A DNA stretch of 64,000 bases, taken from Siphonodentalium dalli. Taxonomy: Eukaryota > Mollusca > Scaphopoda > Gadilida > Siphonodentaliidae. Positions 50,201 through 63,051 of the stretch are shown here, one piece after another (the stretch's first letter is position 1; every line of letters begins with the position of its first letter). Below the pieces are notes generated by a model. It worked only from the letters and a program-made list of their open reading frames with translations, ran no database searches and was not told the origin of the DNA. The DNA is taken from contig CP136062.1 in the NCBI GenBank assembly GCA_032622095.1, positions 62,001 to 126,000 on the forward strand, written 5' to 3'. Made by a program: the position numbers and the translations under genes.

Positions 50201-53200
50201 GAGACGACAGATGGACGTAGATACTCATTTAACGATCTCATGTATTATTATTACAGTTGTATTGTGGGGTGGTCCACATATCGAGACGACAGATGGACGT
50301 AGATACTCATTTAATGATCTCATGTATTATTATTACAGTTGTATTGTGGGGTGATCCACATATCGAGACGACATATGGACGTAGATACTCATTTAATGGT
50401 CTCATGTATTAATATAACAGTTGTATTGTGGGGTGATCCACATATCGAGACGACAGATGGACGTAGATTCTCATTTAATGATCTCATGTATTAATATTAC
50501 AGTTGTATTGTGGGGTGATCCACATATCGAGTCGACAGATGGACGTAGATACTCATGTAATGATCTCATGTATTATTATTACAGTTGTTTTGTGGGGTGA
50601 TCCACATATCGAAACGACAGATGGACGTAGATACTTATTTACAGTCCCATGTACTAATATTACAGTTGTATTGTGGGGTGATCCACATATCGAGACGACA
50701 GATGGACGTAGCTACTCATTTAATGATCTCATGTATTATTACAGTTGTATTGTGGGGTGATCCACATATCGAGACGACAGATGGACGTAGATACTCATTA
50801 AATGATCTCATGTATTAATATTACAGTTGTATTGTGGGGTGATCCACATATCGAGACGACAGATGGACGTAGATACTCATTTAATGATCTCATGTATTAA
50901 TATTACAGTTGTATTGTGGGGTGATCCACATATCGAGTCGACAGATGGACGTAGATACTCATTTAATGATCTCATGTATTATTATTACAGTTGTATTGTG
51001 GAGTGATTCACATATCGAGACGACAGATGGACGTAGATACTCATTTAATGATCTCATGTATTATTATTACAGTTGTATTGTGGGTTGATCCACATATCGA
51101 GACGACAGATGGACGTAGATACTCATTTAATGATCTCATGTATTATTATTACAGTTGTATTGTGGTGTGATCCACATATCGAGACGACAGATGGACGTAG
51201 ATACTCATTTAACGATCTCATGTATTATTATTACAGTTGTATTGTGGGGTGGTCCACATATCGAGACGACAGATGGACGTAGATACTCATTTAATGATCT
51301 CATGTATTATTATTACAGTTGTATTGTGGGGTGATCCACATATCGAGACGACATATGGACGTAGATACTCATTTAATGGTCTCATGTATTAATATAACAG
51401 TTGTATTGTGGGGTGATCCACATATCGAGACGACAGATGGACGTAGATTCTCATTTAATGATCTCATGTATTAATATTACAGTTGTATTGTGGGGTGATC
51501 CACATATCGAGTCGACAGATGGACGTAGATACTCATGTAATGATCTCATGTATTATTATTACAGTTGTTTTGTGGGGTGATCCACATATCGAAACGACAG
51601 ATGGACGTAGATACTTATTTACAGTCCCATGTACTAATATTACAGTTGTATTGTGGGGTGATCCACATATCGAGACGACAGATGGACGTAGCTACTCATT
51701 TAATGATCTCATGTATTATTACAGTTGTATTGTGGGGTGATCCACATATCGAGACGACAGATGGACGTAGATACTCATTAAATGATCTCATGTATTAATA
51801 TTACAGTTGTATTGTGGGGTGATCCACATATCGAGACGACAGATGGACGTAGATACTCATTTAATGATCTCATGTATTAATATTACAGTTGTATTGTGGG
51901 GTGATCCACATATCGAGTCGACAGATGGACGTAGATACTCATTTAATGATCTCATGTATTATTATTACAGTTGTATTGTGGGGTGATCCACATATCGAGA
52001 CGACAGATGGACGTAGATACTCATTTAATGATCCCATGTACTAATATTACAGTTGTATTGTGGGGTGATCCACACATCGAGACGACAGATGGACGTAGAT
52101 ATTCATTTAACGGTCTCATGTATTATTTTTACAGTTGTATTGTGGGGTGATCCAAATATCGAGACGACAGATGGACGTAGATACTCATTTAATGATCTCA
52201 TGTATTAATATTACAGTTGTATTGTGGGGTGATCCACATATCGAGACGACAGATGGACGTAGCTACTCATTTAATGATCTCATGTATTATTACAGTTGTA
52301 TTGTGGGGTGATCCACATATCGATACGACAGATGGACGTATATACTCATTTAATTATCTCATGTATTAATATTACAGTTGTATTGTGGGGTGATCCACAC
52401 ATCGAGACGACAGATGGGCGTAGATACTCATTTAACGATCTCATGTATTAATATTACAGTTGTATTGTGGGGTGATCCACATATCGAGTCGACAAATCGA
52501 CTTAGATACTCATTTAATGATCTCATGTATTATTACAGTTGAATTGTGGGGTGATCCACATATCGAGACGACAGATGGACGTAAATATTCATTTAATGAT
52601 CTCATGTATTAATATTACAGTTGTATTGCGGGGTGATCCACATATCGAGACGACAGATGGACTTAGAAACTCATTTAATGATCTCATGTTTTATTATTAC
52701 AGTTGTATTGTGGGGCGATCCACATATCGAGACGACAGATGGACGTAGATACTCATTTAATGATCTCATGTATTATTATTACAGTTGTATTGTGGGGTGA
52801 TCCACATATCGAGACGACAGATGGACGTAGATACTCATTTAATGATCTCATGTATTATTATTACAGTTGTATTGTGGGGTGATCCACATATCGAGACGAC
52901 AGATGGACGTAGATACTTATTTACTGTCTCATGTACTAATATTACAGTTGTATTGTGGGGTGATCCACATATCGAGACGACAGATGGACGTAGATACTTA
53001 TTTACTGTCTCATGTACTAATATTACAGTTGTATTGTGGGGTGATCCACATATCGAGACGACAGATGGACTTAGATACTCATTTAACGGTCTCATGTATT
53101 AATATTACAGTTGTATTGTGGGGTGATCCACATATCGAGACGACAGATGGACGTAGAACTTATTTACTGTCTCGTGTTCTAATATTACAGTTGTATTGTG

Positions 53201-56200
53201 GGGTTATTCACATATCGAGACGACAGATGGACTTAGATACTCATTTAACGGTCTCATGTATTAATATTACAGTTGTATTGTGGGGTGATCCACATATCGA
53301 GACTACAGATGGACGTAGATACATATTTACTGTCTCGTGTACTTATATTACAGTTGTATTGTGGGGTGATCCACATATCGAGACGACAGATGGACGTAGA
53401 TACTCATTTAATGATCTCATGTATTAATATTACAGTTGTGTTGTGGGGTGATCCACATATCGAGTCGACAGATGGACGTAGATACTCATTTAACGGTCTC
53501 ATGTATTATTACAGTTGTATTGTGGGGTGATCCACATATCGAGACGACAGATGGACGTAGATACTCATTTAATGATCTCATGTATTAATATTACAGTTGT
53601 ATTGTGGGGTGATCCACATATCGAGACGACAGATGGACGTAGATACTCATTTAATGATCTCATGTATTATTATTACAGTTGTATTGTGGGGTGATCCACA
53701 TATCGAGTCGACATATGGACTTAGATACTCATTTAATAATCTCATGTATTATTATTACAGTTGTATTGTGGGGCGATCCACATATCGAGACGACAGATGG
53801 ACGTAGATACTCATTTAATGATCTCATGTATTATTATTATAGTTGTATTGTGGGGTGATCCACATATCTAGACGACAGATGGACGTAGATACTTATTTAC
53901 TGTCTCATGTACTAATATTACAGTTGTATTGTGGGGTGATCCACATATCGAGACGACAGATGGACTTAGATACTCATTTAACGGTCTCATGTATTAATAT
54001 TACAGTTGTATTGTGGGGTGATCCACATATCGAGACGACAGATGGACGTAGATACTTATTTAATGATATCATGTATTATTATTACAGTTGTATTGTGGGT
54101 TGATCCACATATCGAGACGACAGATGGACGTAGAACTTATTTACTGTCTCGTGTTCTAATATTACAGTTGTATTGTGGGGTGATTCACATATCGAGACGA
54201 CAGATGGACTTAGATACTCATTTAACGGTCTCATGTATTAATATTACAGTTGTATTGTGGGGTGATCCACATATCGAGACGACAGATGGACGTAGATACT
54301 TATTTACTGTCTCGTGTACTTATATTACAGTTGTATTGTGGGGTGATCCACATATCGAGACGACAGATGGACGTAGATACTCATTTAATGATCTCATGTA
54401 TTATTATTACAGTTGTATTGTGGGGTGATCCACATATCGAGACGACAGATGGACGTAGATACTTATTTAATGATCTCATGTATTATTATTACAGTTGTAT
54501 TGTGGGGTGATCCACGTATCGAGACGACAGATGGACGTAGATACTCATTTAATGATCTCATGTATTATTATTACAGTTGTATTGTGGGGTGATCCACATA
54601 TCGAGACGACAGATGGACGTAGATACTCATTTAACGATCTCATGTATTATTATTACAGTTGTATTGTGGGGTGATCCACATATCGAGACGACAGATGGAC
54701 GTAGCTACTCATTTAATGATCTCATGTATTATTACAGTTGTATTGTGGGGTGATCCACATATCGATACGACAGATGGACGTATATACTCATTTAATTATC
54801 TCATGTATTAATATTACAGTTGTATTGTGGGGTGATCCACACATCGAGACGACAGATGGGCGTAGATACATATTTAACGATCTCATGTATTAATATTACA
54901 GTTGTATTGTGGGGTGATCCACATATCGAGTCGACAAATGGACTTAGATACTCATTTAATGATCTCATGTATTATTACAGTTGAATTGTGGGGTGATCCA
55001 CAAATCGAGACGACAGATGGACGTAAATATTCATTTAATGATCTCATGTATTAATATTACAGTTGTATTGCGGGGTGATCCACATATCGAGACGACAGAT
55101 GGACGTAGATATTCATTTAATGATCTCATGTATTAATATTACAGTTGTATTGTGGGGTGATCCACTTATCGAGACGACAGATGGACGTAGATACTCATTT
55201 AATGATCTCATGTATTAATATTACAGTTGTGTTGTGGGGTGATCCACATATCGAGTCGACAGATGGACGTAGATACTCATTTAACGGTCTCATGTATTAT
55301 TACAGTTGTATTGTGGGGTGATGCACATATCGAGACGACAGATGGACGTAGATACTCATTTAATGATCTCATGTATTAATATTACAGTTGTATTGTGGGG
55401 TGATCCACATATCGAGACGACAGATGGACGTAGATACTCATTTAATGATCTCATGTATTATTATTACAGTTGTATTGTGGGGTGATCCACATATCGAGTC
55501 GACATATGGACTTAGATACTCATTTAATGATCTCATGTTTTATTATTACAGTTGTATTGTGGGGTGATCCACATATCGAGTCGACATATGGACTTAGATA
55601 CTCATTTAATGATCTCATGTTTTATTATTACAGTTGTATTGTGGGGCGATCCACATATCGAGACGACAGATGGACGTAGATACTCATTTTATGATCTCAT
55701 GTATTATTATTACAGTTGTATTGTGGGGTGATCCACATATCGAGACGACAGATGGACGTAGATACTTATTTACTGTCTCATGTACTAATATTACAGTTGT
55801 ATTGTGGGGTGATCCACATATCGAGACGACAGATGGACTTAGATACTCATTTAACGGTCTCATGTATTAATATTACAGTTGTATTGTGGGGTGATCCACA
55901 TATCGAGACGACAGATGGACGTAGATACTTATTTAATGATCTCATGTATTATTATTACAGTTGTATTGTGGGGTGATCCACATATCGAGACGACAGATGG
56001 ACGTAGAACTTATTTACTGTCTCGTGTTCTAATATTACAGTTGTATTGTGGGGTGATTCACATATCGAGACGACAGATGGACTTAGATACTCATTTTATC
56101 GGTCTCATGTATTAATATTACAGTTGTATTGTGGGGTGATCCACATATCGAGACGACAGATGGACGTAGATACTTATTAACTGTCTCGTGTACTTATATT

Positions 56201-59200
56201 ACAGTTGTATTGTGGGGTGATCCACATATCGAGACGACAGATGGACGTAGATACTCATTTAATGATCTCATGTATTAATATTACAGTTGTGTTGTGGGGT
56301 GATCCACATATCGAGTCGACAGATGGACGTAGATACTCATTTAATGATCTCATGTATTATTATTACAGTTGTATTGTGGGGTGATCCACATATCGAGTCG
56401 ACATATGGACTTAGATACTCATTTAATGATCTCATGTATTATTATTACAGTTGTATTGTGGGGTGATCCACATATCGAGTCGACATATGGACTTAGATAC
56501 TCATTTAATGATCTCATGTTTTATTATTACAGTTGTATTGTGGAGCGATCCACATATCGAGACGACAGATGGACGTAGATACTCATTTAATGATCTCATG
56601 TATTATTATTACAGTTGTATTGTGGGGTGATCCACATATCGAGACGACAGATGGACGTAGATACTTATTTAATGGTCTCATGTATTATTATTACAGTTGT
56701 ATTGTGGGGTGATCCACATATCGAGACGACAGATGGACGTAGATACTTATTTACTGTCTCATGTACTAATATTACAGTTGTATTGTGGGGTGATCCACAT
56801 ATCGAGACGACAGATGGACTTAGATACTCATTTAACGGTCTCATGTATTAATATTACAGTTGTATTGTGGGGTGATCCACATATCGAGACGACAGATGGA
56901 CGTAGATACTTATTTAATGATCTCATGTATTATTATTACAGTTGTATTGTGGGGTGATCCACATATCGAGACGACAGATGGACGTAGAACTTATTTACTG
57001 TCTCGTGTTCTAATATTACAGTTGTATTGTGGGGTGATTCACATATCGAGACGACAGATGGACTTAGATACTCATTTAACGGTCTCATGTATTAATATTA
57101 CAGTTGTATTGTGGGGTGATCCACATATCGAGACGACAGATGGACGTAGATCCTTATTTACTGTCTCGTGTACTTATATTACAGTTGTATTGTGGGGTGA
57201 TCCACATATCGAGACGACAGATGGACGTAGATACTCATTTAATGATCTCATGTATTATTATTACAGTTGTATTGTGGGGTGATCCACATATCGAGACGAC
57301 AGATGGACGTAGATACTCATTTAATGATCTCATGTATTATTATTACAGTTGTATTGTGGGGTGATCCACATATCGAGACGACAGATGGACGTAGATACTC
57401 ATTTAATGATCTCATGTATTATTATTACAGTTGTATTGTGGGGTGATCCACATATCGAGACGACAGATGGACGTAGATACTCATTTAACGATCTCATGTA
57501 TTATTATTACAGTTGTATTGTGGGGTGATCCACATATCGAGACGACAGATGGACGTAGATACTCATTTAATGATCTCATGTATTATTATTACAGTTGTAT
57601 TGTGGGGTGATCCACATATCGAGACGACATATAGACGTAGATACTCATTTAATGATCTCATGTATTAATATAACAGTTGTATCGTGGGGTGATCCACATA
57701 TCGAGACGACAGATGGACGTAGATACTAATTTAATGATCTCATGTATTATTACAGTTGTATTGTGGGGTGATCCACATATCGAGACGTCAGATGGACGTA
57801 GATACTCATTTAATGGTCTCATGTATTAATATTACAGTTGTATTGTGGGGTGATCCACATATCGAGACGACAGATGGACGTAGATATTCATTTAATGGTC
57901 TCATGTATTATTATTACAGTTGTATTGTGGGTTGATCCACATATCGAGACGACAGATGGACGTAGCTACTCATTTAATGATCTCATGTATTATTACAGTT
58001 GTATTGTGGGGTGATCCACATATCGAGACGACAGATGGACGTAGATACTCATTTAATGATCTCATGTATTAATATTACAGTTGTATTGTGGGGTGATCCA
58101 CATATCGAGACGACAGATGGACGTATATACTCATTTAATGATCTCATGTATTAATATAACAGTTGTATTGTGGGGTGATCCACATATCGAGACGACATAT
58201 GGACGTAGATACTCATTTAATGATCTCATGCATTATTATTACAGTTGTATTGTGGGGTGATCCACATATCGAGACGACAGATGGACGTAGCTACTCATTT
58301 AACGGCCTTATGTATTAATATTACAGTTGTATTGTGGGGTGATCCACATATCGAGTCGACAGATGGACGTAGCTACTCATTTAACGGTCTTATGTATTAA
58401 TATTACAGTTGTATTGTGGGGTGATCCACATATCGAGACGACAGATTGACGTAGATACTCATTTAACGGTCTCATGTATTAATATTACAGTTGTATTGTG
58501 GGGTGATCCACATATCGAGACGACAGATGGACGTAGATACTCATTTAACGGTCTTATGTATTAATATTACAGTTGTATTGTGGTGTGATCCACATATCGA
58601 GACGACATATGGACGTAGCTACTCATTTAATGATCTCATGTATTAATATTACAGTTGTATTGTGGGGTGATCCACATATCGAGACGACAGATGGACGTAG
58701 ATACTCATTTAACGGCCTCATGTATTATTACTGTTGTATTGTGGGGTGATCCACATATCGAGACGACAGATGGACGTAGATACTCATTTAATGATCTCAT
58801 GTATTATTATTACAGTTGTATTGTGGGGTGATCCACATATCGAGACGACAGATGGACGTAGATACTCATTTAATGGTCTCATGTGTTAATATTACAGTTG
58901 TATTGTGGGGTGATCCACATATCGAGACGACAGATGGACGTAGATACTCATTTAATGATCTCATGTATTATTATTACAGTTGTATTGTGGGGTGATCCAC
59001 ATATGGAGACGACAGATGGACGTAGATACTCATTTAACGATCTCATGTATTATTATTACAGTTGTATTGTGGGGTGATCCACATATCGAGACGACAGATG
59101 GACGTAGATACTCATTTAATGATCTCATGTATTATTATTACAGTTGTATTGTGGGGTGATCCACATATGGAGACGACAGATGGACGTAGATACTCATTTA

Positions 59201-61514
59201 ACGGTCTCGTGTATTAATATTACAGTTGTATTGTGGGTTGATCCACATATCGAGACGACAGATGGACGTAGATACTCATTTAATGATCTCATGTATTATT
59301 ACAGTTGTATTGTGGGGTGATCCACATATCGAGACGACAGATGGACGTAGATACTCATTTAATGATCTCATGTATTAATATTACAGTTGTATTGTGGGGT
59401 GATCCAAATATCGAGACGACAGATGGACGTAGATACTCATTTAATGATCTCATGTATTATTATTACAGTTGTATTGTGGGGTGATCCACATATGGAGACG
59501 ACAGATGGACGTAGATACTCATTTAACGATCTCATGTATTATTATTACAGTTGTATTGTGGGGTGATCCACATATCGAGACGACAGATGGACGTAGATAC
59601 TCATTTAATGGTCTCATGTGTTAATATTACAGTTGTATTGTGGGGTGATCCACATATCGAGATGACAGATGGACGTAGATATTCATTTAACGGGGTCTCA
59701 TGTATTATTATTACAGTTGTATTGTGGGTTGATCCACATATCAAGACGACAGATGGACGTAGCTACTCATTTAATGATCTCATGTATTATTACAGTTGTA
59801 TTGTGGGGTGATCCACATATCGAGACGACAGATGGACGTAGATACTCATTTAATGATCTCATGTATTAATATTACAGTTGTATTGTGGGGTGATCCACAT
59901 ATCGAGACGACAGATGGACGTAGATACTCATTTAACGGTCTCATGTATTAATATTACAGTTGTATTGTGGGGTGATCCACATATCGAGACGACAGATGGA
60001 CGTAGATACTCATTTAACGATCTCATGTATTATTATTACAGTTGTATTGTGGGGTGATCCACATATCGAGACGACAGATGGACGTAGATACTCATTTAAT
60101 GGTCTCATGTATTAATATTACAGTTGTATTGTGGGGTGATCCACATATCGAGACGACAGATGGACGTAGATATTCATTTAACGGGGTCTCATGTATTATT
60201 ATTACAGTTGTATTGTGGGTTGATCCACATATCAAGATGACAGATGGGCGTAGCTACTCATTTAATGATCTCATGTATTATTACAGTTGTATTGTGGGGT
60301 GCTCCACATATCGAGACGACAGATGGACGTAGATACTCATTTAATGATCTCATGTATTAATATTACAGTTGTATTGTGGGGTGATCCACATATCGAGACG
60401 ACAGATGGACGTAGATACTCATTTAACGGTCTCATGTATTAATATTACAGTTGTATTGTGGGGTGATCCACATATCGAGACGACAGATGGACGTATATAC
60501 TCATTTAATGATCTCATGTATTAATATAACAGTTGTATTGTGGGGTGATCCACATATCGAGACGACATATGGACGTAGATATTCATTTAATGATCTCATG
60601 CATTATTATTACAGTTGTATTGTGGGGTGATCCACATATCGAGTCGACAGATGGACGTAGCTACTCATTTAACGGCCTTATGTATTAATATTACAGTTGT
60701 ATTGTGGGGTGATCCACATATCGAGACGACAGATGGACGTAGATACTCATTTAACGGTCTCATGTATTAATATTACAGTTGTATTGTGGGGTGATCCACA
60801 TATCGAGACGACAGATGGACGTAGATACTCATTTAACGGTCTTATGTATTAATATTACAGTTGTATTGTGGTGTGATCCACATATCGAGACGACAGATGG
60901 ACGTAGCTACTCATTTAATGCTCTCATGTATTAATATTACAGTTGTATTGTGGGGTGATCCACATATCGAGACGACAGATGGACGTAGATACTCATTTAA
61001 CGGTCTCATGTATTATTACAGTTGTATTGTGGGGTGATCCACATATCGAGACGACAGATGGACGTAGATACTCATTTAATGATCTCATGTATTATTTATT
61101 ACAGTTGTATTGTGGGGTGATCCACATATCGAGACGACAGATGGACGTAAATATTCATTTAATGATCTCATGTATTAATATTACAGTTGTATTGTGGGGT
61201 GATCCACATATCGAGACGACAGATGGACGTAGATATTCATTTAATGAGCTCATGTATTAATATTACAGTTGTATTGTGGGGTGATCCACTTATCGAGACG
61301 ACAGATGGACGTAGATACTCATTTAACGGTCTCATGTATTAATATTACAGTTGTATTGTGGGATGATCCACATATCGAGACGACAGATGGACGTAGATAT
61401 TCATTTAATGATCTCATGTATTAATATTACAGTTGTATTGTGAGGTGATCCACATATCGAGACGACAGATGGACGTAGATACTCATTTAATGATCTCATG
61501 TATTAATATTACAG
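38241..61514 (+). repeat. ~280-copy array of an 82-bp unit: splice acceptor plus start of the VWD exon
   Basis: Starts at about 38241 inside a unit. The first acceptor-like AG is at 38284, the second at 38366 (spacing 82), and the last is the real one at 61514. 23,230 bp divided by 82 gives about 283 units; some are 79 bp (TATTATTACAG variant) and a few 81-85. Each unit has TATTAATATTACAG or TATTATTATTACAG, then TTGTATTGTGGGGTGATCCA and on to GACGTAGATACTCATTTAA(T/C)G. This encodes VLWGDPHIETTDGRRYSFN, the start of the VWD exon. About 20 nt of intron-like DNA (ATCTCATGTATTAATATTAC) follow and end in the next AG. No unit except the last is followed by the rest of the exon or by a strong donor. 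Groups of variant units recur in the same order at offsets of about 976-980, 1384, 3096, 4806 and 5786 bp, so the array has higher-order structure. Confidence 0.97.
43657..49400 (+). repeat. Higher-order blocks in the VWD array (3096- and 5786-bp offsets)
   Basis: The ordered variant series at 43657-44545 (GAATTGTGGGGTGAT start, AAATATTCATTTAATG, TTAGAAACTCA, then CTTATTTACTGTCTCATGTA units and a GTAGAACTTATTT unit) recurs at 46753-47641 and again at 52539-53427. The longer stretch 46753 to about 49400 recurs at 52539 to about 55190. Only isolated substitutions separate the copies, for example the CCCATTGAATG variant at 44521. Confidence 0.9.
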
Positions 61515-61757
61515 TTGTATTGTGGGGTGATCCACATATCGAGACGACAGATGGACGTAGATACTCATTTAATGGTTTCGGCGAGTATCATCTCCTTAAA
61601 GTAGACAACAGCACGACTCAGATTGATATCCAAGCGAGAACAGGGTTTGCGCTGTCGAAGAACAACACTAAGGTTAATGCCACAGTGTTTACGGCGTGTG
61701 CCGGAAGCGATAATAACGGAGCCAGTTTCCACGTGGAACTCTCATCAAATAGAACAT
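61515..61757 (+). CDS. Internal exon, start of the von Willebrand factor D domain
   Basis: 243 nt. The acceptor TATTAATATTACAG is that of the last array unit; the donor is ACAT|GTGAGT. Entering in phase 1, the peptide reads IVLWGDPHIETTDGRRYSFN and then GFGEYHLLKV, with QARTGFALSKNNTKVNATVF and ending SSNRT in phase 1. 'GDPH-x(2)-T-x-DG-x-x-Y-x-FNG-x-GEY-x-LL' is the hallmark start of the VWD domain in MUC4, SUSD2 and Mesh. The GDPH tetrapeptide is the known Asp-Pro autocleavage site in several mucin VWD domains; whether it cleaves here is unknown. N-glycosylation sequons NST, NNT, NAT and NRT are visible. The first ~62 nt are shared with the upstream array; everything after TTTAATGG is unique in the window. 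This sequence makes the domain call firm. Confidence 0.92.
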
Positions 61758-62100
61758 GTGAGTTAATTAGTTAGTTTATGATGCCGATATTTTGTCATTT
61801 GGTAACTACTAACTTTTTTTATTTTTTTGGGTGGTAAAATTGAATTTATTTGGTAAAATATGTTTCAGTGTAAATTTTATTCTTTTGTATGTATTTTTGG
61901 GGAGGGAGTGGGAGGGGGTCATCGAGGGGTAAATGATTTTAGGTATAAATTAATTATTTTATATGTATTTGGAGGGGATTTTGAGGGGTGTACCATTTGT
62001 AGGTATAAACTATATAAATTCATTTAAATGCATTTTTGTGGGGGTTGAATGTTTTTGGTAAAATCAGTTCTTTTGAGTACATATTGAGCGATCATTCAAG
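61758..62100. repeat. Degenerate T- and G-rich repeats in the intron after the VWD-1 exon
   Basis: The phrases TTTTATATGTATTTGGAGGG, GAGGGGT(A/G)TA and AGGTATAAA(C/T)TA recur two to three times with a period near 80-90 bp (about 61875, 61955, 62030). Old tandem repeat, no coding signal. Confidence 0.6.
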
Positions 62101-62471
62101 CATTTAACATGTCATTTTATTTGTTCATCAGCGATGATTATCTATGTGATTGGGCATGGTATTTAAATGTCATTTTATTTTTTCATCAGCGATGGTTATT
62201 CATGACATTTAATGTGTAGTTTAATTTTTCCACAGGGATTGTTATCTATGTGATCGGTTATGGCATTTAATATCTCATTTTATTTTGTCATCAGCGATCG
62301 TTATTCATGACTTTTGATGCGTCAATTGTTTTCCTGCAGCCATAATTGTTGCTTTGTGGCTACATATAACATCTCATTTTATGTTTTTTCTTCAACAATG
62401 CTCAATTTATGTTTTTTCTTTGGCAATGTTTATTCATGACATTTACCATCTCGTTTTATGTTTTTCCTCAG
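62101..62471 (+). repeat. Echoes of the VWD-2 exon acceptor and first exon bases
   Basis: Acceptor-like TCATCAG or CCACAG followed by CGATGATTATCTATGTGAT-type sequence occurs with exon-like starts at 62132, 62190, 62236, 62295 and 62340. Weaker copies without AG lie near 62396 and 62424. Spacings alternate 58, 46, 59, 45, so the basic unit is a ~104-bp dimer. The true exon (62472) begins CGATGATAATCTTTGTGAATG, which is clearly related. Copies have diverged much more than those of the VWD-1 array. Confidence 0.8.
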
Positions 62472-62600
62472 CGATGATAATCTTTGTGAATGACCAGGAC
62501 AAAACAACAAATTTCTACAATAGTCAGGATTTTAATTACACTGAAACAAACATCATGGCGAAGCGCGTTAACGATTCCATCATCATGGTGCTTAATTCAG
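62472..62600 (+). CDS. Internal exon, second part of the VWD domain
   Basis: 129 nt. Acceptor TTTTTCCTCAG, donor TCAG|GTAAAG. Entering in phase 1 it completes a Ser codon. It reads MIIFVNDQDKTTNFYNSQDF, then NYTETNIMAKRVNDSIIMVLNS, ending in phase 1. In MUC4 and SUSD2 the corresponding stretch is 'L-x-V-x-L-N-x-Q...F... (hydrophobic) ... S-V-I-M-L-x-S-G', which this pattern resembles. Sequons NYT and NDS are visible. The rest of the VWD domain, and any sushi or membrane segment, must lie beyond the window. The exon call depends on frame continuity with the VWD-1 exon and on good splice sites. Confidence 0.72.
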
Positions 62601-63050
62601 GTAAAGTTACTATACTGCGTAATTGTGCTGGTACTGGAATCAGTCCATCTGTGTGTCCTTCTGTCCATGGATGCAACTTTGTCCGAGCTTATATTGTTTA
62701 ATTGTTCAGTGTATTTTTTTTAAACTTGGCACAGATATTTAATACCATGGGAATTGGTATACTTGGGAACATGACGTCCGTCTGACTTTTTTTAGTGGAG
62801 TTATTCCCCTTTTTCAATCTTTTATTCAAATTGAAGAATCTATATCTTCTTGTATTCTATAAGATAGGATACTACTTCAACTGACCATTTATTTTAGGAA
62901 GAATAACATTTAAAAAATTAAATTCGTCCCCCCGCTCCCTGACAAGTTGCATGTAAATATAGCAATATATTTATATTGGACTAATATGCACTCCATATTT
63001 GGAAACAATTCTTTTGTTATCTTGGGATAGACGTGTCCTCCTAGAAAAGA
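62601..63050. other. Intron sequence without recognised features
   Basis: Starts with the donor GTAAAG. GAATCAGTCCATCTGTGTGT and AACTTGGCACAGATATTTAA resemble common invertebrate repeat phrases, but no element ends were found. Confidence 0.5.
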
Positions 63051-63051
63051 T

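Noticed and set aside
38241-61514. CRISPR-like array
   Set aside because: Units have no unique spacers; the whole 82 bp is repeated and it encodes an exon start. Eukaryotic context.
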